Source: Rhodoblastus sp. (GTDB taxonomy: Bacteria > Pseudomonadota > Alphaproteobacteria > Rhizobiales > Beijerinckiaceae). From it: DNA of 52,826 nt. Both the position numbers and the translations under genes were made by a program. The stretch is from NCBI RefSeq assembly GCF_019449565.1, contig NZ_JAGRPM010000024.1:1-52826 (forward strand), read 5' to 3'. Below, piece by piece: positions 34,047 to 44,053 of the stretch; the first letter of the stretch is position 1, and each line of letters begins with the position of its first letter. The notes under the pieces were generated by a model. The model did no database searches. It was given only the letters and a program-made list of their open reading frames with translations, and was not told the origin of the DNA.

Positions 34047-34373
34047 GGGCCTCTACTCGATACCAACCATGCGCCAGAAGACGCATTTCATCGAACCAAT
34101 TTGCGCCTCGCCCGTTAAGTGACCTCTAAGACGTGGGCAAATCCTCCGGCTTCTGAAAGCATTATTGTCCGGATATGGTTTCAGCTTTGTTTCTGTAATG
34201 TCGCCAAAAAATTAAAATGCGCTAAAAGCGCGGGGCAGCATTTGAGCGAATGTTTTGATCCAATTGCGACGCGCGGCTGCTAGGCTCTTTTCAGACGATC
34301 CTCCCGACGCGAACATTGGCGACCGGACGGCGATCATTCTGAAAACAGCGGCATGCGCCGCAAAGGCAAACAT
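34047..34373. other. Divergent promoter region
   Basis: 327 bases between the PleC/DivJ-like kinase and the exported small protein. The middle part is AT-rich (34150-34240) and includes CGCTAAAAGCG, a short dyad at 34216-34226. No gene or classical operator is recognised. Confidence 0.4.
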
Positions 34374-34727
34374 ATGTTCTTGCTGCGTTGCCTGTTCTGG
34401 CTTGGACTCGCGTTCAGTCAGATCGCCCAATTGGAAGGAACGACCGCCGCCTCGCTCGCCGGAGAGGCGACGGGCGCGGCTGGTGATCAGGCCGCCGCGC
34501 TAGGGCAGATGGCCGCGCAGGCGGCTCAAGAGACATGCCGCGTCGAACCCGCGAAATGCCTGGAACTGGCGGCGCGGGCGGGCGGCGCGATCAAGAGCGG
34601 GAGCGTGGCGCGCGAGGGCAGCGCCAAGGCGAGCGATACGAAGCGGGTCGATGCGAAGGGGCGCGATACCCTCACCCAAGCCGATCGCGCCCCGGCATGG
34701 CGCGAAATTCGTCTCGCCGGCAAGTAG
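34374..34727 (+). CDS. Small exported protein (DUF5330-like)
   Basis: A 117-residue protein. ATG at 34374 is preceded by AAAGG; a further ATG seven codons upstream is less well placed. An N-terminal hydrophobic segment (MFLLRCLFWLGLAFSQIAQ) serves as signal or anchor. The core ETCRVEPAKCLELAARAGG holds a Cys-x6-Cys pair as in DUF5330-type rhizobial proteins, which may form a disulphide in the periplasm. The C-terminus is Lys/Ala/Asp-rich. Family assignment is tentative. Convergent with mucR. Confidence 0.7.
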   Translation: MFLLRCLFWLGLAFSQIAQLEGTTAASLAGEATGAAGDQAAALGQMAAQAAQETCRVEPAKCLELAARAGGAIKSGSVAREGSAKASDTKRVDAKGRDTLTQADRAPAWREIRLAGK

Positions 34728-34784
34728 GCCGGCGCGGGGCGCCAGCGGGCCTCACAGGGCGATGTCACAAGAGGCGGCGACACA

Positions 34785-34820
34785 GAAAAGGGCCCGGCGG
34801 CTTGTCGCCCCGGGCCCTTA
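34785..34820 (-). terminator. Intrinsic terminator of mucR
   Basis: Arms AAGGGCCCGG (34788-34797) and CCGGGCCCTT (34810-34819) are perfectly complementary; read leftward they end in TTTT (34785-34788 region). It lies 49 bases beyond the mucR stop. Confidence 0.85.
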
Positions 34821-34868
34821 TCAATTTCATCGATGTCAAAGTCGCGGCGCGCCGCGCCGCAATGTCGA

Positions 34869-35288
34869 TTATTTAGCGCGGGTGCGGCGACGCTGCTGGC
34901 CGAGACCCATCTGCTTGGCAAGGTGGGAGCGCGCCTTGGCGTAGTTGGGCGCCACCATCGGATAATCGGCGCCGAGGCCCCACTTCTCGCGATAGTCTTC
35001 CGGCGACATGTTGTACTGCGTGCGCAAGTGACGCTTCAGCGACTTGAACTGTTTCCCGTCCTCAAGACAGATGATGTAATCGTTGGTGATGGATTTCTTG
35101 ACCGGAACCGCAGGCTTGGGCGCTTCGGTTACCGTCGGCGCGACGCCGCTCGTCACGCGCAAAAGAGCGGCGTGCACATCGCTGATGAGGCCCGGAAGGT
35201 CAGATACCGGAACAGAATTGTTGCTGACATAGGCGGAAACGATATCCGCGGCCAGATCAATGTAATTTTGCGCACCCGCGTCGCTCAT
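34869..35288 (-). CDS. mucR: MucR/Ros family transcriptional regulator with reduced zinc site
   Basis: A 139-residue regulator of the Ros/MucR family, which controls exopolysaccharide, motility and cell-cycle genes. N-terminal oligomerisation segment [17 protein letters not shown] at 8-24; the zinc-finger-like DNA-binding domain is [19 protein letters not shown] (72-90) followed by [13 protein letters not shown]. By alignment to the Ros ligands Cys79, Cys82, His92, His97, this protein has Cys74 and His87 but Asp77 and Tyr92, so only two of four ligands remain. Some MucR relatives are known to fold without zinc. The C-terminus is basic (QQRRRTRAK). Start ATG 35288 chosen because MSDAG matches the family; 32 codons upstream are open but atypical. 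Confidence 0.92.
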   Translation of the reverse strand: MSDAGAQNYIDLAADIVSAYVSNNSVPVSDLPGLISDVHAALLRVTSGVAPTVTEAPKPAVPVKKSITNDYIICLEDGKQFKSLKRHLRTQYNMSPEDYREKWGLGADYPMVAPNYAKARSHLAKQMGLGQQRRRTRAK

Positions 35289-35817
35289 GGCTTCGAGGCT
35301 TTCCTTGAGACGGTTGAATTCATTTTGCAAGACGCCCGCGCGGCGACGACTGCCGCAGCGAATACGCTGCCCGGAGCAATTCATTTGCCCCTTAAGCTTC
35401 TAGATACGGCAAGAAGTAATGTTTTGCAATATCGTCGAAAGGGCAATTTCCGATTTTCTTCACAAACATGGTTTTGCCGGTTCCCGCTCAACAGGAAATG
35501 TGAACAGGACCTAAATAAAAGGGCGAATTATGCGGCGCAGCGAAATCCTGAAATGCATGATTTATTGCGTGAAAATAGCGTGAAACGGCTGAAGGCAGCA
35601 GGGAAATCCGGTCATGCTGCAACGCCGCGCAACGGAACCAAACCGACGACTATTCCTCCGCTCCGGCCCAAGTCATGACGCGCGCAAGGCCATATTTATT
35701 ATCGGGTTACGAAAGAATAAGACTTTCGCGACCGCAAGCCAAAGAATTTGGCGAAACGCGCCGGCAAAGAATAATGTCTGCCCGCGTCCATTCCACTTCC
35801 AGAGAAACGATCGCCAT
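35289..35817. other. AT-rich intergenic region upstream of mucR
   Basis: 529 bases between divergent mucR and oligopeptidase B. The segment 35400-35780 is clearly AT-richer than the genes. MucR proteins bind AT-rich sequence and are commonly autoregulated, so this is the likely target. The frame leading into the peptidase gene is open from 35614 but lacks a start site. I see no gene or hairpin. Confidence 0.45.
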
Positions 35818-37914
35818 ATGCCGCCTTTCGCCAGCGCCAGCTCCTTCACGCCCCCGCGCGCCGAGCGCCGCCCGCATCGTTTCACCGCTCATGGCGTGGA
35901 TATTTGCGACGATTACGCCTGGATTCGCGCAAAAAACTGGCGTGAAGCGATTCAGGACCCAGCCGTCCTCCCGCAGGAAATTCGCGCGCTGCTGGAGGCG
36001 GAGAACGCCTATGCCGATTCGGTCCTGGCCGATCTCGCGCCGCTTGCCGACAAAATTTACGCCGAAATGGAAGGGCGCATCGATGAGACCGACAGCGACC
36101 CGCCCGCGCGCGATGGCGACTGGCTTTATTATCGCCGCTACCGGGCCGAAGGCCAGCATGAGCTGATTTGCCGCAGGCCGGCCGCCGGCGGCGAAGAAAT
36201 CATTCTTCTCGACGGCGACCGCCTCGCCGAAGGCAAGGATTTCTTCGATCTCGGCGAGGCCATCCATTCGCCCGATCACAAACTGCTGGCTTATAGCTGC
36301 GACGAACGCGGGAATGAGCTGCACCGCATTCGCTGGCTCGACCTCGCCAGCGGCGCGGAAGGCGCCGATATTGTCGACCATTGCGCCGGAACCATCGTCT
36401 GGACCCGCGATTCCCGCGCCTTTCTCTATACGCGCATGGACGACGACTTCCGCTCCGCGCAGGTCTTCCTGCATCGGCTCGGTTCAGAGCCGGCGACCGA
36501 CCGCCTGATCCTTTCGGAGACCGACCCAGCCTGGTTCGTGCATCTTCGCGCCGCCCGGTCGCGCGGCCACGCGATCGTCAAGATCAGCGACCATGATTGC
36601 TCGGAGTGCTGGCTCGTCGATCTCGAAACGCCCGAAGCCCCCGCCCGCCTTGTCCTGCCACGACGCGAGGGCCTGCGCTACGAGGTCGAGCCGGGCCGGG
36701 ACCGCCTCTTCATGCGAACCAATGCGGACGGCGCCTTCGATTACAAGCTCATGAGCATCGCGCTCGACGCGCTCGATCTCGGCGAATGGCGGGAGGAGGT
36801 TCCGCACCGCCCCGGCCGCATGATCTTCAACGCCACGGCTTTCGCCGACTGGCTGGTCTGGCTGGAGCGCGAGGATTGCAAGCCGCGTCTGATGACTAAA
36901 ACCCGCGACGGCGTCGAAGAAGAACTGCATTTCGAGGCGCCCTGCCATCATCTGCGCCTGCAGCGCAATTTCGATTTCGAACAGCCGATCCTGCGTTTTT
37001 CCTATTCCTCGCTGACCGAACCGGAAGAAATCTACGATTACGATCTCGCGACGCGGGCGCGGGTTTTGCTGAAACGGCAGAAGGTTCCCAGCGGACACGA
37101 CCCTGCGGCTTATGACTCGCGCCTCGACTTCGCCACCGCGCCCGACGGCGAGAAAGTGCCGATTTCCATGGTCTGGCGCCGCGACCGAAAATCCGGCCCC
37201 GGCCCGGTTCTGCTCTATGGCTATGGCGCCTATGGGTCCGCCCTGCCCGATTCCTTCGACGAGACTCTGTTCAGCCTGATCGACCGCGGCTTCCTCTACG
37301 CCATCGCCCATGTGCGCGGCGGAACCGAGAAGGGCTCGCGCTGGTATGAGGATGGCAAGCTGGAGCACAAGGCGAACACATTCACGGATTTCATCGCCTG
37401 CGCGCGCCATCTTTGCGCGCTTGGCCTGACAGAGCCGGGAAAGATCGTCGCGGAGGGCGGCAGCGCCGGCGGCATGTTGATGGGCGCCGTGGCCAATCTC
37501 GCCCCGGAACTGTTTGGCGGAATCATCGCCGAGGTGCCCTTTGTCGATGTCGTCAACACGATCTGCGACGCCAGCCTGCCGCTGACGCCGCCGGAATGGC
37601 ATGAATGGGGCAACCCGATCGAAAGCGCGGAGGTCTTCCGCCGCCTGCTGTCCTATTCACCCTATGACAATGTGAAGGCGCAGGCCTATCCGCCCATGCT
37701 GATCGAAGCCGGACTGACCGATCCGCGCGTGACCTATTGGGAGCCGGCCAAATGGGCGCAGGCCTTGCGCGCGCGCATGACCGGGGGCGGCCCGATCCTG
37801 CTCAAGACCAATATGGACGCGGGCCATGGCGGCGCGGCGGGGCGTTACGACGGACTGGAGGAGGACGCCCTGCGCCAGGCCTTTGCGGTCGCTGCGGTCG
37901 GCGCCGAGACTTGA
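35818..37914 (+). CDS. ptrB: Oligopeptidase B (S9 family prolyl-oligopeptidase-like)
   Basis: A 698-residue cytoplasmic serine peptidase cleaving short peptides after Arg or Lys. N-terminal propeller domain from about 70 to 400, starting after VDICDDYAWIRAKNWREAI. The alpha/beta-hydrolase domain has VLLYGYGAYG, AHVRGGTEKGSRWYEDGK, the nucleophile in EGGSAGGMLMGAV, MLIEAGLTDPRVTYWEPAKW with the Asp, and MDAGHGGAAGR with the His. Acidic residues that set the basic P1 preference are expected in the hydrolase domain. Start ATG 35818 gives a normal length. Single gene with its own terminator. Confidence 0.94.
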   Translation: MPPFASASSFTPPRAERRPHRFTAHGVDICDDYAWIRAKNWREAIQDPAVLPQEIRALLEAENAYADSVLADLAPLADKIYAEMEGRIDETDSDPPARDGDWLYYRRYRAEGQHELICRRPAAGGEEIILLDGDRLAEGKDFFDLGEAIHSPDHKLLAYSCDERGNELHRIRWLDLASGAEGADIVDHCAGTIVWTRDSRAFLYTRMDDDFRSAQVFLHRLGSEPATDRLILSETDPAWFVHLRAARSRGHAIVKISDHDCSECWLVDLETPEAPARLVLPRREGLRYEVEPGRDRLFMRTNADGAFDYKLMSIALDALDLGEWREEVPHRPGRMIFNATAFADWLVWLEREDCKPRLMTKTRDGVEEELHFEAPCHHLRLQRNFDFEQPILRFSYSSLTEPEEIYDYDLATRARVLLKRQKVPSGHDPAAYDSRLDFATAPDGEKVPISMVWRRDRKSGPGPVLLYGYGAYGSALPDSFDETLFSLIDRGFLYAIAHVRGGTEKGSRWYEDGKLEHKANTFTDFIACARHLCALGLTEPGKIVAEGGSAGGMLMGAVANLAPELFGGIIAEVPFVDVVNTICDASLPLTPPEWHEWGNPIESAEVFRRLLSYSPYDNVKAQAYPPMLIEAGLTDPRVTYWEPAKWAQALRARMTGGGPILLKTNMDAGHGGAAGRYDGLEEDALRQAFAVAAVGAET

Positions 37915-37919
37915 GGCCG

Positions 37920-37960
37920 AAGTCCTGACGCGAGCTGGAAGGCCCGCGCTCAGGACTTTT
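37920..37960 (+). terminator. Intrinsic terminator of ptrB
   Basis: AAGTCCTGA (37920-37928) pairs with TCAGGACTT (37950-37958), with further CG pairs inside, followed by TTTT. The right arm overlaps the stop codon of the convergent gene, so the two 3' ends are interlocked. Confidence 0.8.
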
Positions 37961-39269
37961 CGATGAAGCGTTTCAACTCGTCCATCGAGGCGAAACGATA
38001 GACGCCATGCGCGGTTTCCGCGTCAATCGAGCCATCGGCATACATAGTGTAATGGGTGCCATGCGCCTCATAGCTGCCAATGATGGCGGGACGTGGCTCG
38101 AACTCTTCCTCCGGCGCAGGTTCGGGCTCAGGCTCAGACTCCTGTTCCGCTTCCGGTTCCGGTTCCGACGGATCGAGCTTTGCCGGAGCGGCGGGGAGCG
38201 CGGGATATCGTCCAAGCTCCCGGCCCAACTCTTGCGCCAGCGCATATTCTAGGTCCGCTCCGAGTTCGGGCTCGGGCTCAGGTTCCGGCTCCGTGGGCTC
38301 GGGCGCGAAATCCGGCTCGGGCGCCGGCGGAGCTGTCAGGTTCGGCTCAGACCAAAAAGCCGGCTCCGGCCTGGCTTCGGGGGCTGGAATGTGATCGTGG
38401 GTCTCGCCGAAAGGCTCGGCTTCGCGTTCCGCCTCGCGATCCCCGGCTTCGGCCTCAGGTTCGCGCCAATAAGGCGCAATAGCGGGTCTGGCCTCGGCGA
38501 AGCTTTCGGGTTCCTCGCTTTCAGGTTTCGTGCTCTCCGGTTCCGCACTTTGCGGTTCTGCGCTTTCATGGTCCGAAGGCTCGACCGCCTCTTTCTCGGC
38601 GACCGCCTCATGCGCGATGGCCTGCTCCAGCCAATCGACGTTTTCCTCGACGGAAGGCTTTTCCGGAATGGCCGGCTGCTGCTCGGTCCGGGCGCTGGCG
38701 TAAGTGGAGAGATGGGTGGCAGCGCGGGTCATCCAGACCGGCGGCTTGGCCGAGGGGGCTTCCTCCCGGGGAAGAGGCGCGCCCTGCTCGGCTTTGGCCC
38801 AATCCGCCGATGGCGGCTTCCGCCAGCTTTCCGGCGAAAAGGTCTCGTTCACGAAAGGCTCTGAAGAAAAATGCGCCGGTTCGGCGGGCTCGGGCTCGAT
38901 TTCCTCCGGATTGGCGATACGCTCCGGCTCGACCGGAGCCGGAACCGGGGCGGAGGCGGCAAGAGGCGGGGCAAGTGGCGGCGAGGCAAGTGGCGCGGCT
39001 TCCGACGCCTCGGCCAGGGGCGAACCATTGTTCCGGCCTTTCGCCAGAAACAGCGCCGATTTCGCGACCGAGGCGGAAATGGCCGCCAGCTCCCGCAAAG
39101 CAAAGCCGAGGGCGATCAGGATCAGACCAGCGCAAAAGGCGATCGTACCCGAGATGACAAGGGTCCAGCCACGTTCGATCTGAACATAGCCGTATCCGTT
39201 CCAGGCGACGGCCAGTCCCACAAGGAACAGGAAAACGCCGAACACAATGACCGTACGATCCGCTTTCAC
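37950..39269 (-). CDS. Glu/Pro-rich membrane protein with conserved C-terminal module
   Basis: About 439 residues if started at the GTG at 39267-39269 (preceded by GAGAAAGG at 12 bases); the upstream open codons look non-coding. Two transmembrane segments at roughly 4-20 and 28-50 (VIVFGVFLFLVGLAV; LVISGTIAFCAGLILIAL) are followed by some 330 residues of low-complexity Glu/Pro/Ala repeats. The last 45 residues form a compact module, IGSYEAHGTHYTMYADGSID then YRFASMDELKRFIEKS. Similar 'two helices, acidic linker, small module' proteins occur in Hyphomicrobiales. Function unknown. Neighbour of sodB, divergent. Confidence 0.75.
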   Translation of the reverse strand: MKADRTVIVFGVFLFLVGLAVAWNGYGYVQIERGWTLVISGTIAFCAGLILIALGFALRELAAISASVAKSALFLAKGRNNGSPLAEASEAAPLASPPLAPPLAASAPVPAPVEPERIANPEEIEPEPAEPAHFSSEPFVNETFSPESWRKPPSADWAKAEQGAPLPREEAPSAKPPVWMTRAATHLSTYASARTEQQPAIPEKPSVEENVDWLEQAIAHEAVAEKEAVEPSDHESAEPQSAEPESTKPESEEPESFAEARPAIAPYWREPEAEAGDREAEREAEPFGETHDHIPAPEARPEPAFWSEPNLTAPPAPEPDFAPEPTEPEPEPEPELGADLEYALAQELGRELGRYPALPAAPAKLDPSEPEPEAEQESEPEPEPAPEEEFEPRPAIIGSYEAHGTHYTMYADGSIDAETAHGVYRFASMDELKRFIEKS

Positions 39270-39485
39270 GCTGAGGAAAACCTTTCTCCGCGAGACAATG
39301 TTCAGGCCGCAAGAGCCGTGAATCAACAATATAAAAGCAAATTGCTTAAATTTGATTCCATCATTTGGGCCAATTCGTCGCTTTTGCAACCTTGCGCTGC
39401 GGGAGCGATCTTTCTACGTTTGGCCGCCGCCCCTCCCGGGTCGCCGCGCCGCCTTAGCCGGCGCAAATTTCCTCAGGAGAGATAT

Positions 39486-40085
39486 ATGTCTTTCGTTCTC
39501 GATCCACTGCCCTATGCCTATGATTCGCTGGCCCCGCACATGTCTGCGGAAACGCTTGAGTTCCATCACGACAAGCATCACGCCGCCTATGTGAACAACG
39601 CCAACAATCTCATCAAGGGCACAGAATGGGAAGGCCTGCCCATCGAGCAGGTCATCACCGGCTCTTTCGGCAAGAATCCGGCGGTGTTCAACAATGTCGC
39701 GCAGATCTGGAACCATGCCGAATTCTGGAAATATCTGAAGCCGGCTGGCGGCGGCAAGGTTCCCGGCAAGGTCGAAAAGGCGCTCGTCGAGGCGTTCGGC
39801 TCGGTCGAAAAGGCCCTGGAAGAGCTGGCCAACGCCGGCGTAACGCAGTTCGGCTCGGGCTGGGCCTGGCTGGCGGTCAAGGACGGCAAGGTCGCGGTCT
39901 CCAAGACCCCGAACGCGGAAAATCCGCTGATCCACGGCGCGACGCCCATCCTGACCGTCGACGTCTGGGAACACGCCTATTACATCGACTATCGCAATCG
40001 CCGTCCCGACTTCGTCAAGACCGTCCTCGCCAATCTGGTCAACTGGGAATATGTCGAAGCCCAGTATGAGAAAGCCGTCGGCTGA
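39486..40085 (+). CDS. sodB: Superoxide dismutase, Fe type
   Basis: A 199-residue cytoplasmic dismutase converting superoxide to peroxide and oxygen. Metal ligands: His in LEFHHDKHHAAYVNN, His in AQIWNHAEFWKYL, Asp and His in VDVWEHAYYIDYRNRRPDF. The Gln directly before WNH (VAQIWNH) is the Fe-type marker; Mn-type enzymes place it elsewhere. Start ATG 39486 follows CAGGAGAG. No export signal. Monocistronic; convergent with the GT61 gene. Confidence 0.95.
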   Translation: MSFVLDPLPYAYDSLAPHMSAETLEFHHDKHHAAYVNNANNLIKGTEWEGLPIEQVITGSFGKNPAVFNNVAQIWNHAEFWKYLKPAGGGKVPGKVEKALVEAFGSVEKALEELANAGVTQFGSGWAWLAVKDGKVAVSKTPNAENPLIHGATPILTVDVWEHAYYIDYRNRRPDFVKTVLANLVNWEYVEAQYEKAVG

Positions 40086-40095
40086 TCTCACGCCA

Positions 40096-40121
40096 AAAAC
40101 GGGCCGCCGCTCAGGCGGCCC
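40096..40121 (-). terminator. Intrinsic terminator of the GT61-GNAT-scpA operon
   Basis: GGGCCGCC (40101-40108) and GGCGGCCC (40114-40121) with a five-base loop; read leftward the stem is followed by GTTTTTGG. It lies just past the GT61 stop and also just past sodB. Confidence 0.8.
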
Positions 40122-40128
40122 GCAAAAC

Positions 40129-41433
40129 TCAGCCCAGCTGATCGACCGCCTTGCAGATCGCGGCGACATCCGCCGTAAAGGCGAAATCCGGCGACGGCGC
40201 GAAACGATCCCCGCGCGAGAGCTGTTCTTCCCGCGAAAGCGCCTGGAATTGCACGACATGCTCCAGCCCGAGCATGGCGCATAAGTGAGACGACCACGGG
40301 TCGTGCTGGCCCTCGCTGATGATCTCGACGACTTTGGCGCCGGGCGGGCAGAACACCACATTGGCCAGCGCCGCGCCAAATTCCGCGACTACCAGATCCG
40401 CGCGCGCGAACAAGGTGACCTGCTGGTCGAAGCTCAACAGTTCCGGCTGAACCGCGACGACGCCCCGCGCGGCGAGCGCTTCCGCCAAGGCGTCGCGGTT
40501 TTTCAGCGCGCGCCCATGGCCCTGGCCGCGGACGAGATAGAACCGCCGTGGCAGCGAGGCGTGACGCTCGATTGGAACATTGGCCTTGATCGTGTCGAAT
40601 GTCCGCTTCGCCTGCGGATGGGCGATATGGGCGCCAAGACCCGACAGGCGATTGCTGACGACCGGATGATCCAGCAGATGGGTCTTGCAAGGGACTTCGC
40701 GAATGCGTCCCGGCCCGACGCCCAGCCGCGCCAGAATATCCTTCTGCCAGGGCTTGAGCGGCCATGACAGCATGGGCGCGCCGATCTCCTTGCCCAGATG
40801 GACCAGCGGAACGACATCCAGCAGGTAATGGCCGAAATTCGGCGCCTCGGATTGCGCCACGATCAAATGCGCATCCAAGATGCGCGGCGCGCTTTTCAAC
40901 AAAGCAGGGTGAAACCTCAGCCCGGTCCCGCCCGCGCCTTCCGCCGTCGCGCTAACGCATTTCACCGTCCGCAGGCGATCCGGCCGGAAGGGGCCGGTGA
41001 AAGAATGCGGCCAGATCCCGCCCCCGGGCGAGAGCATCAGGCCGGAGCGGGAAAACCAGAAATGCGGCCCGGGATGCTCCAGCGTCAGGCCCGGCGGAAC
41101 CACCTCGTGATCGACATAGTGAAAGCCGTCGGTATCGGCGGAATTGCGGCTGAGTGGATGGAGGCGCACAGCGACCCGCGCCTCGCCATAGACAAGGCAT
41201 CGCGTCCGCGGCCCGGGCATTTGGCCCTCATAGGGAACCAGCGGCAAGGAAGCGGCAGATTCGATCTCGACCGGCGCGCCGGGAATGAATCTGAGCAGGA
41301 ACTGGCGGGCAGGCTCGCGAATCTTGCGAATGGGTTCGCGCAGAGCCTTGCTGGTCGCGCGCGACAAAGCGCGGCGCCAATTCTTGCGGCCACGGCGCCC
41401 CCCGCCCTTCCCGGTCGCGTCGGACCCGCTCAC
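40129..41433 (-). CDS. Glycosyltransferase family 61 protein
   Basis: A 434-residue GT61-type glycosyltransferase. The family's NFGHYLLDVVPLVHLGKEIG lies near 215-234, followed by RRFYLVRGQGHGRALKNRD and the C-terminal LVVAEFGAALANVVFCPPG block. The first 45 residues are strongly basic (GGGRRGRKNWRRALSR), possibly membrane-surface binding. It shares only the family motifs with the GT61 at 678. The ATG overlaps the stop of the GNAT gene by four bases (ATGA), which in turn overlaps scpA, so all three are translationally coupled. Acceptor unknown; why it sits with methylmalonyl-CoA mutase is unclear. Confidence 0.88.
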   Translation of the reverse strand: MSGSDATGKGGGRRGRKNWRRALSRATSKALREPIRKIREPARQFLLRFIPGAPVEIESAASLPLVPYEGQMPGPRTRCLVYGEARVAVRLHPLSRNSADTDGFHYVDHEVVPPGLTLEHPGPHFWFSRSGLMLSPGGGIWPHSFTGPFRPDRLRTVKCVSATAEGAGGTGLRFHPALLKSAPRILDAHLIVAQSEAPNFGHYLLDVVPLVHLGKEIGAPMLSWPLKPWQKDILARLGVGPGRIREVPCKTHLLDHPVVSNRLSGLGAHIAHPQAKRTFDTIKANVPIERHASLPRRFYLVRGQGHGRALKNRDALAEALAARGVVAVQPELLSFDQQVTLFARADLVVAEFGAALANVVFCPPGAKVVEIISEGQHDPWSSHLCAMLGLEHVVQFQALSREEQLSRGDRFAPSPDFAFTADVAAICKAVDQLG

Positions 41434-41897
41434 GCCAGCGTTTTCCTCAGCTGGAAGCGGGTCGAGCCCCAGGGAAAATCCTCCATGCGGGCATATTCAA
41501 CATAGCCGCGCCGGGAATAGAAGCCCGGGGCCTGATAATCGAATGTGGCCAGGATAGCCCATTTGCAGCCGCGCCGCAGAGCTTCGGCCTCGGCCTCGGC
41601 GAGCAAGCGCGCGCCCAGGCCCCTGCGGCGATAGGCTTCCTCGACCCAGACCAGATCCGTCGCCAGCCAGGCCCCGACGATCACTCCCTGCAACCCGCCG
41701 CGCACGCGCCCTTCGGCGTCGCGCGCGACGACGCAGAGATGGTTGCTCGGATCGCGCACCGGGTCCGGCCCGATGCGCGATTCGTTGAAGCTCGCCAGAC
41801 CGCTCAGCAGGATGATCTGCGTCTGCTCGTCCGGCGGGTTCTCCGTCGCGACGAGAAAACCATCCTCGCCCGCGCGCTGGGCCTCGGCCTGAATCAT
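41430..41897 (-). CDS. GNAT family N-acetyltransferase
   Basis: A 155-residue acetyltransferase. The acetyl-CoA loop is [20 protein letters not shown] near 88-107 (the RxxGxG/A motif), followed by [20 protein letters not shown] and [12 protein letters not shown], a typical GNAT C-terminal half. The family acetylates amines on small molecules or proteins. ATGA overlaps on both sides (scpA upstream, GT61 downstream). Substrate unknown. Confidence 0.9.
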   Translation of the reverse strand: MIQAEAQRAGEDGFLVATENPPDEQTQIILLSGLASFNESRIGPDPVRDPSNHLCVVARDAEGRVRGGLQGVIVGAWLATDLVWVEEAYRRRGLGARLLAEAEAEALRRGCKWAILATFDYQAPGFYSRRGYVEYARMEDFPWGSTRFQLRKTLA

Positions 41898-44053
41898 TCG
41901 GCGGCGGCTTTGGCGTAACCGAGGCGGCTGTTCAATTCGTCGATCAGCTTGCCCGCGGCCTCCGCGATCACCGTGCCGGGCGGGAAGATCGCCGAGGCGC
42001 CGGCCTTATAAAGCGCATCGAAATCCTGCGGCGGAATCACGCCGCCGACCACGATCATGATGTCGGAGCGGCCTTCCTTCTCCAGCGCCGCCTTCAGCTC
42101 CGGAACCAGCGTCAGATGGCCCGCCGCCAGCGAGGAAATGCCGACGATATGCACGTCATTCTCGACCGCCTGTCGCGCGGCCTCTTCCGGCGTGGCGAAT
42201 AGCGGGCCGATATCCACGTCGAAGCCGAGATCGGCGAAGGCCGAGGCGATCACCTTCTGGCCGCGATCATGGCCGTCCTGGCCGACCTTGGCGACCAGAA
42301 TGCGCGGCCGGCGGCCGTCGTTCTCGACAAAGGCGTCGACCTGCCCCTGAACCTTGGCGATGGCGGTGGAATTCACGCCGGCCTCCCGCTTGTAGACGCC
42401 GGAAATGCTCTTGATTTCCGCGCGATGACGTCCAAAAACCTTTTCCAGCGCATAAGAGATCTCGCCGACCGTCGCCATTTTCCGCGCCGCCTCGATAGAC
42501 AAGGCCAGCAGATTGGCGCCGCTCTTGGCGCCCTCGGTCAAGGCGTCCAGCGCGGCTTGCGTCTCCGCCTCGTTGCGCTCGGCCCGCAGGCGCTTCAGCT
42601 TTTCGATCTGCTGGGCGCGCACGGCGGCGTTCTCGACCTTCAACACGTCGATCGGCCGTTCGTTCTCGGGACGGAACTTGTTGACTCCGATCACCGCCTG
42701 CTTGCCGGAATCGATGCGCGCCTGCGTCTTGGCGGCAGCCTCCTCGATGCGCAGCTTGGGAATGCCGGCCTCGATGGCCTTGGACATGCCGCCGAGCGCC
42801 TCGACTTCCTGAATATGGGCCCAGGCCTTTTCGGCCAGTTCGGCGGTCAGCTTCTCGACGTAATAGGAGCCGCCCCAGGGGTCGATGATCTTGGTCGTGC
42901 CCGATTCCTGTTGCAGGAAAAGCTGGGTGTTGCGGGCGATGCGCGCCGAGAAATCGGTCGGCAAAGCGAGGGCCTCGTCGAGCGCATTGGTGTGCAGCGA
43001 CTGGGTGTGGCCCTGCGTCGCGGCCATGGCCTCGATCTGCGTGCGGACGACATTGTTGAACACGTCCTGCGCGGTCAGCGACCAGCCTGACGTCTGGCTG
43101 TGCGTGCGCAGCGGCAGGCTCTTTTCCGATTGCGGATTGAACGTCTTGACCAGATTGGCCCAGAGCAGCCGCGCGGCGCGCAGCTTGGCCACTTCCATGA
43201 AGAAATTCATGCCGATCGCCCAGAAAAACGACAGGCGCGGCGCGAACTGGTCCACCGTCAAGCCAGCCCCAATGCCCGCGCGTAAATATTCGACGCCGTC
43301 GGCGAGGGTATAGGCGAGTTCGAGATCCTGCGTCGCCCCGGCTTCCTGCATGTGATAGCCGGAGATCGAGATCGAGTTGAATTTCGGCATATTCTGCGAG
43401 GTATAGGCGAAGATGTCCGAAATGATGCGCATCGAATCCTTGGGCGGATAGATATAGGTGTTACGCACCATGAATTCTTTGAGAATATCGTTCTGGATCG
43501 TTCCGGAAAGCTTGGCCGCCGGCACGCCCTGCTCTTCCGCCGCGACAATATAGAGCGCCAGCACCGGCAGGACGGCGCCGTTCATCGTCATGGACACGGA
43601 CATCTGGTCGAGCGGAATACCCGAGAACAGGGTCCGCATGTCATAGATCGAATCGATCGCCACGCCCGCCATGCCGACATCGCCGCCGACGCGCGGATGG
43701 TCCGAATCATAGCCGCGATGGGTGGCGAGGTCGAAGGCCACCGACAGGCCCTTCTGGCCCGCCGCCAGATTGCGGCGATAGAAGGCGTTGGAATCCTCGG
43801 CCGTGGAGAAGCCGGCATATTGCCGCACCGTCCAGGGCTGGTTCACATACATGGTCGGATAGGGGCCGCGCAGGAAGGGCGCGGAGCCGGGGAAGGAATC
43901 GACCGAGGCCAGCCCCTCGAGATCATCGGGGCCGTAGACGCTCTTTACCGAAATGCCTTCCGGGGTCAGCCAGGGCTCGGCGGAAAAGGCCGGCGGCGCG
44001 GCGCTCTGGTCCTTGTCGAGAGCGAGTGTCGAGAAATCGGGAATGCGGGTCAT
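41894..44053 (-). CDS. scpA: Methylmalonyl-CoA mutase
   Basis: A 719-residue B12-dependent mutase interconverting (R)-methylmalonyl-CoA and succinyl-CoA, used in propionate and odd-chain degradation and in the ethylmalonyl-CoA route. The catalytic barrel occupies about 1-560 ([59 protein letters not shown]), and the C-terminal cobalamin domain holds [18 protein letters not shown] with the DxHxxG motif near 590-600. This is the single-chain ScpA type. I start at the ATG at 44053 (GGAAG upstream); two earlier ATGs at 44065-44068 are possible. It heads the scpA-GNAT-GT61 operon. The usual MeaB/ArgK chaperone is not in the window. Confidence 0.95.
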   Translation of the reverse strand: MTRIPDFSTLALDKDQSAAPPAFSAEPWLTPEGISVKSVYGPDDLEGLASVDSFPGSAPFLRGPYPTMYVNQPWTVRQYAGFSTAEDSNAFYRRNLAAGQKGLSVAFDLATHRGYDSDHPRVGGDVGMAGVAIDSIYDMRTLFSGIPLDQMSVSMTMNGAVLPVLALYIVAAEEQGVPAAKLSGTIQNDILKEFMVRNTYIYPPKDSMRIISDIFAYTSQNMPKFNSISISGYHMQEAGATQDLELAYTLADGVEYLRAGIGAGLTVDQFAPRLSFFWAIGMNFFMEVAKLRAARLLWANLVKTFNPQSEKSLPLRTHSQTSGWSLTAQDVFNNVVRTQIEAMAATQGHTQSLHTNALDEALALPTDFSARIARNTQLFLQQESGTTKIIDPWGGSYYVEKLTAELAEKAWAHIQEVEALGGMSKAIEAGIPKLRIEEAAAKTQARIDSGKQAVIGVNKFRPENERPIDVLKVENAAVRAQQIEKLKRLRAERNEAETQAALDALTEGAKSGANLLALSIEAARKMATVGEISYALEKVFGRHRAEIKSISGVYKREAGVNSTAIAKVQGQVDAFVENDGRRPRILVAKVGQDGHDRGQKVIASAFADLGFDVDIGPLFATPEEAARQAVENDVHIVGISSLAAGHLTLVPELKAALEKEGRSDIMIVVGGVIPPQDFDALYKAGASAIFPPGTVIAEAAGKLIDELNSRLGYAKAAAE

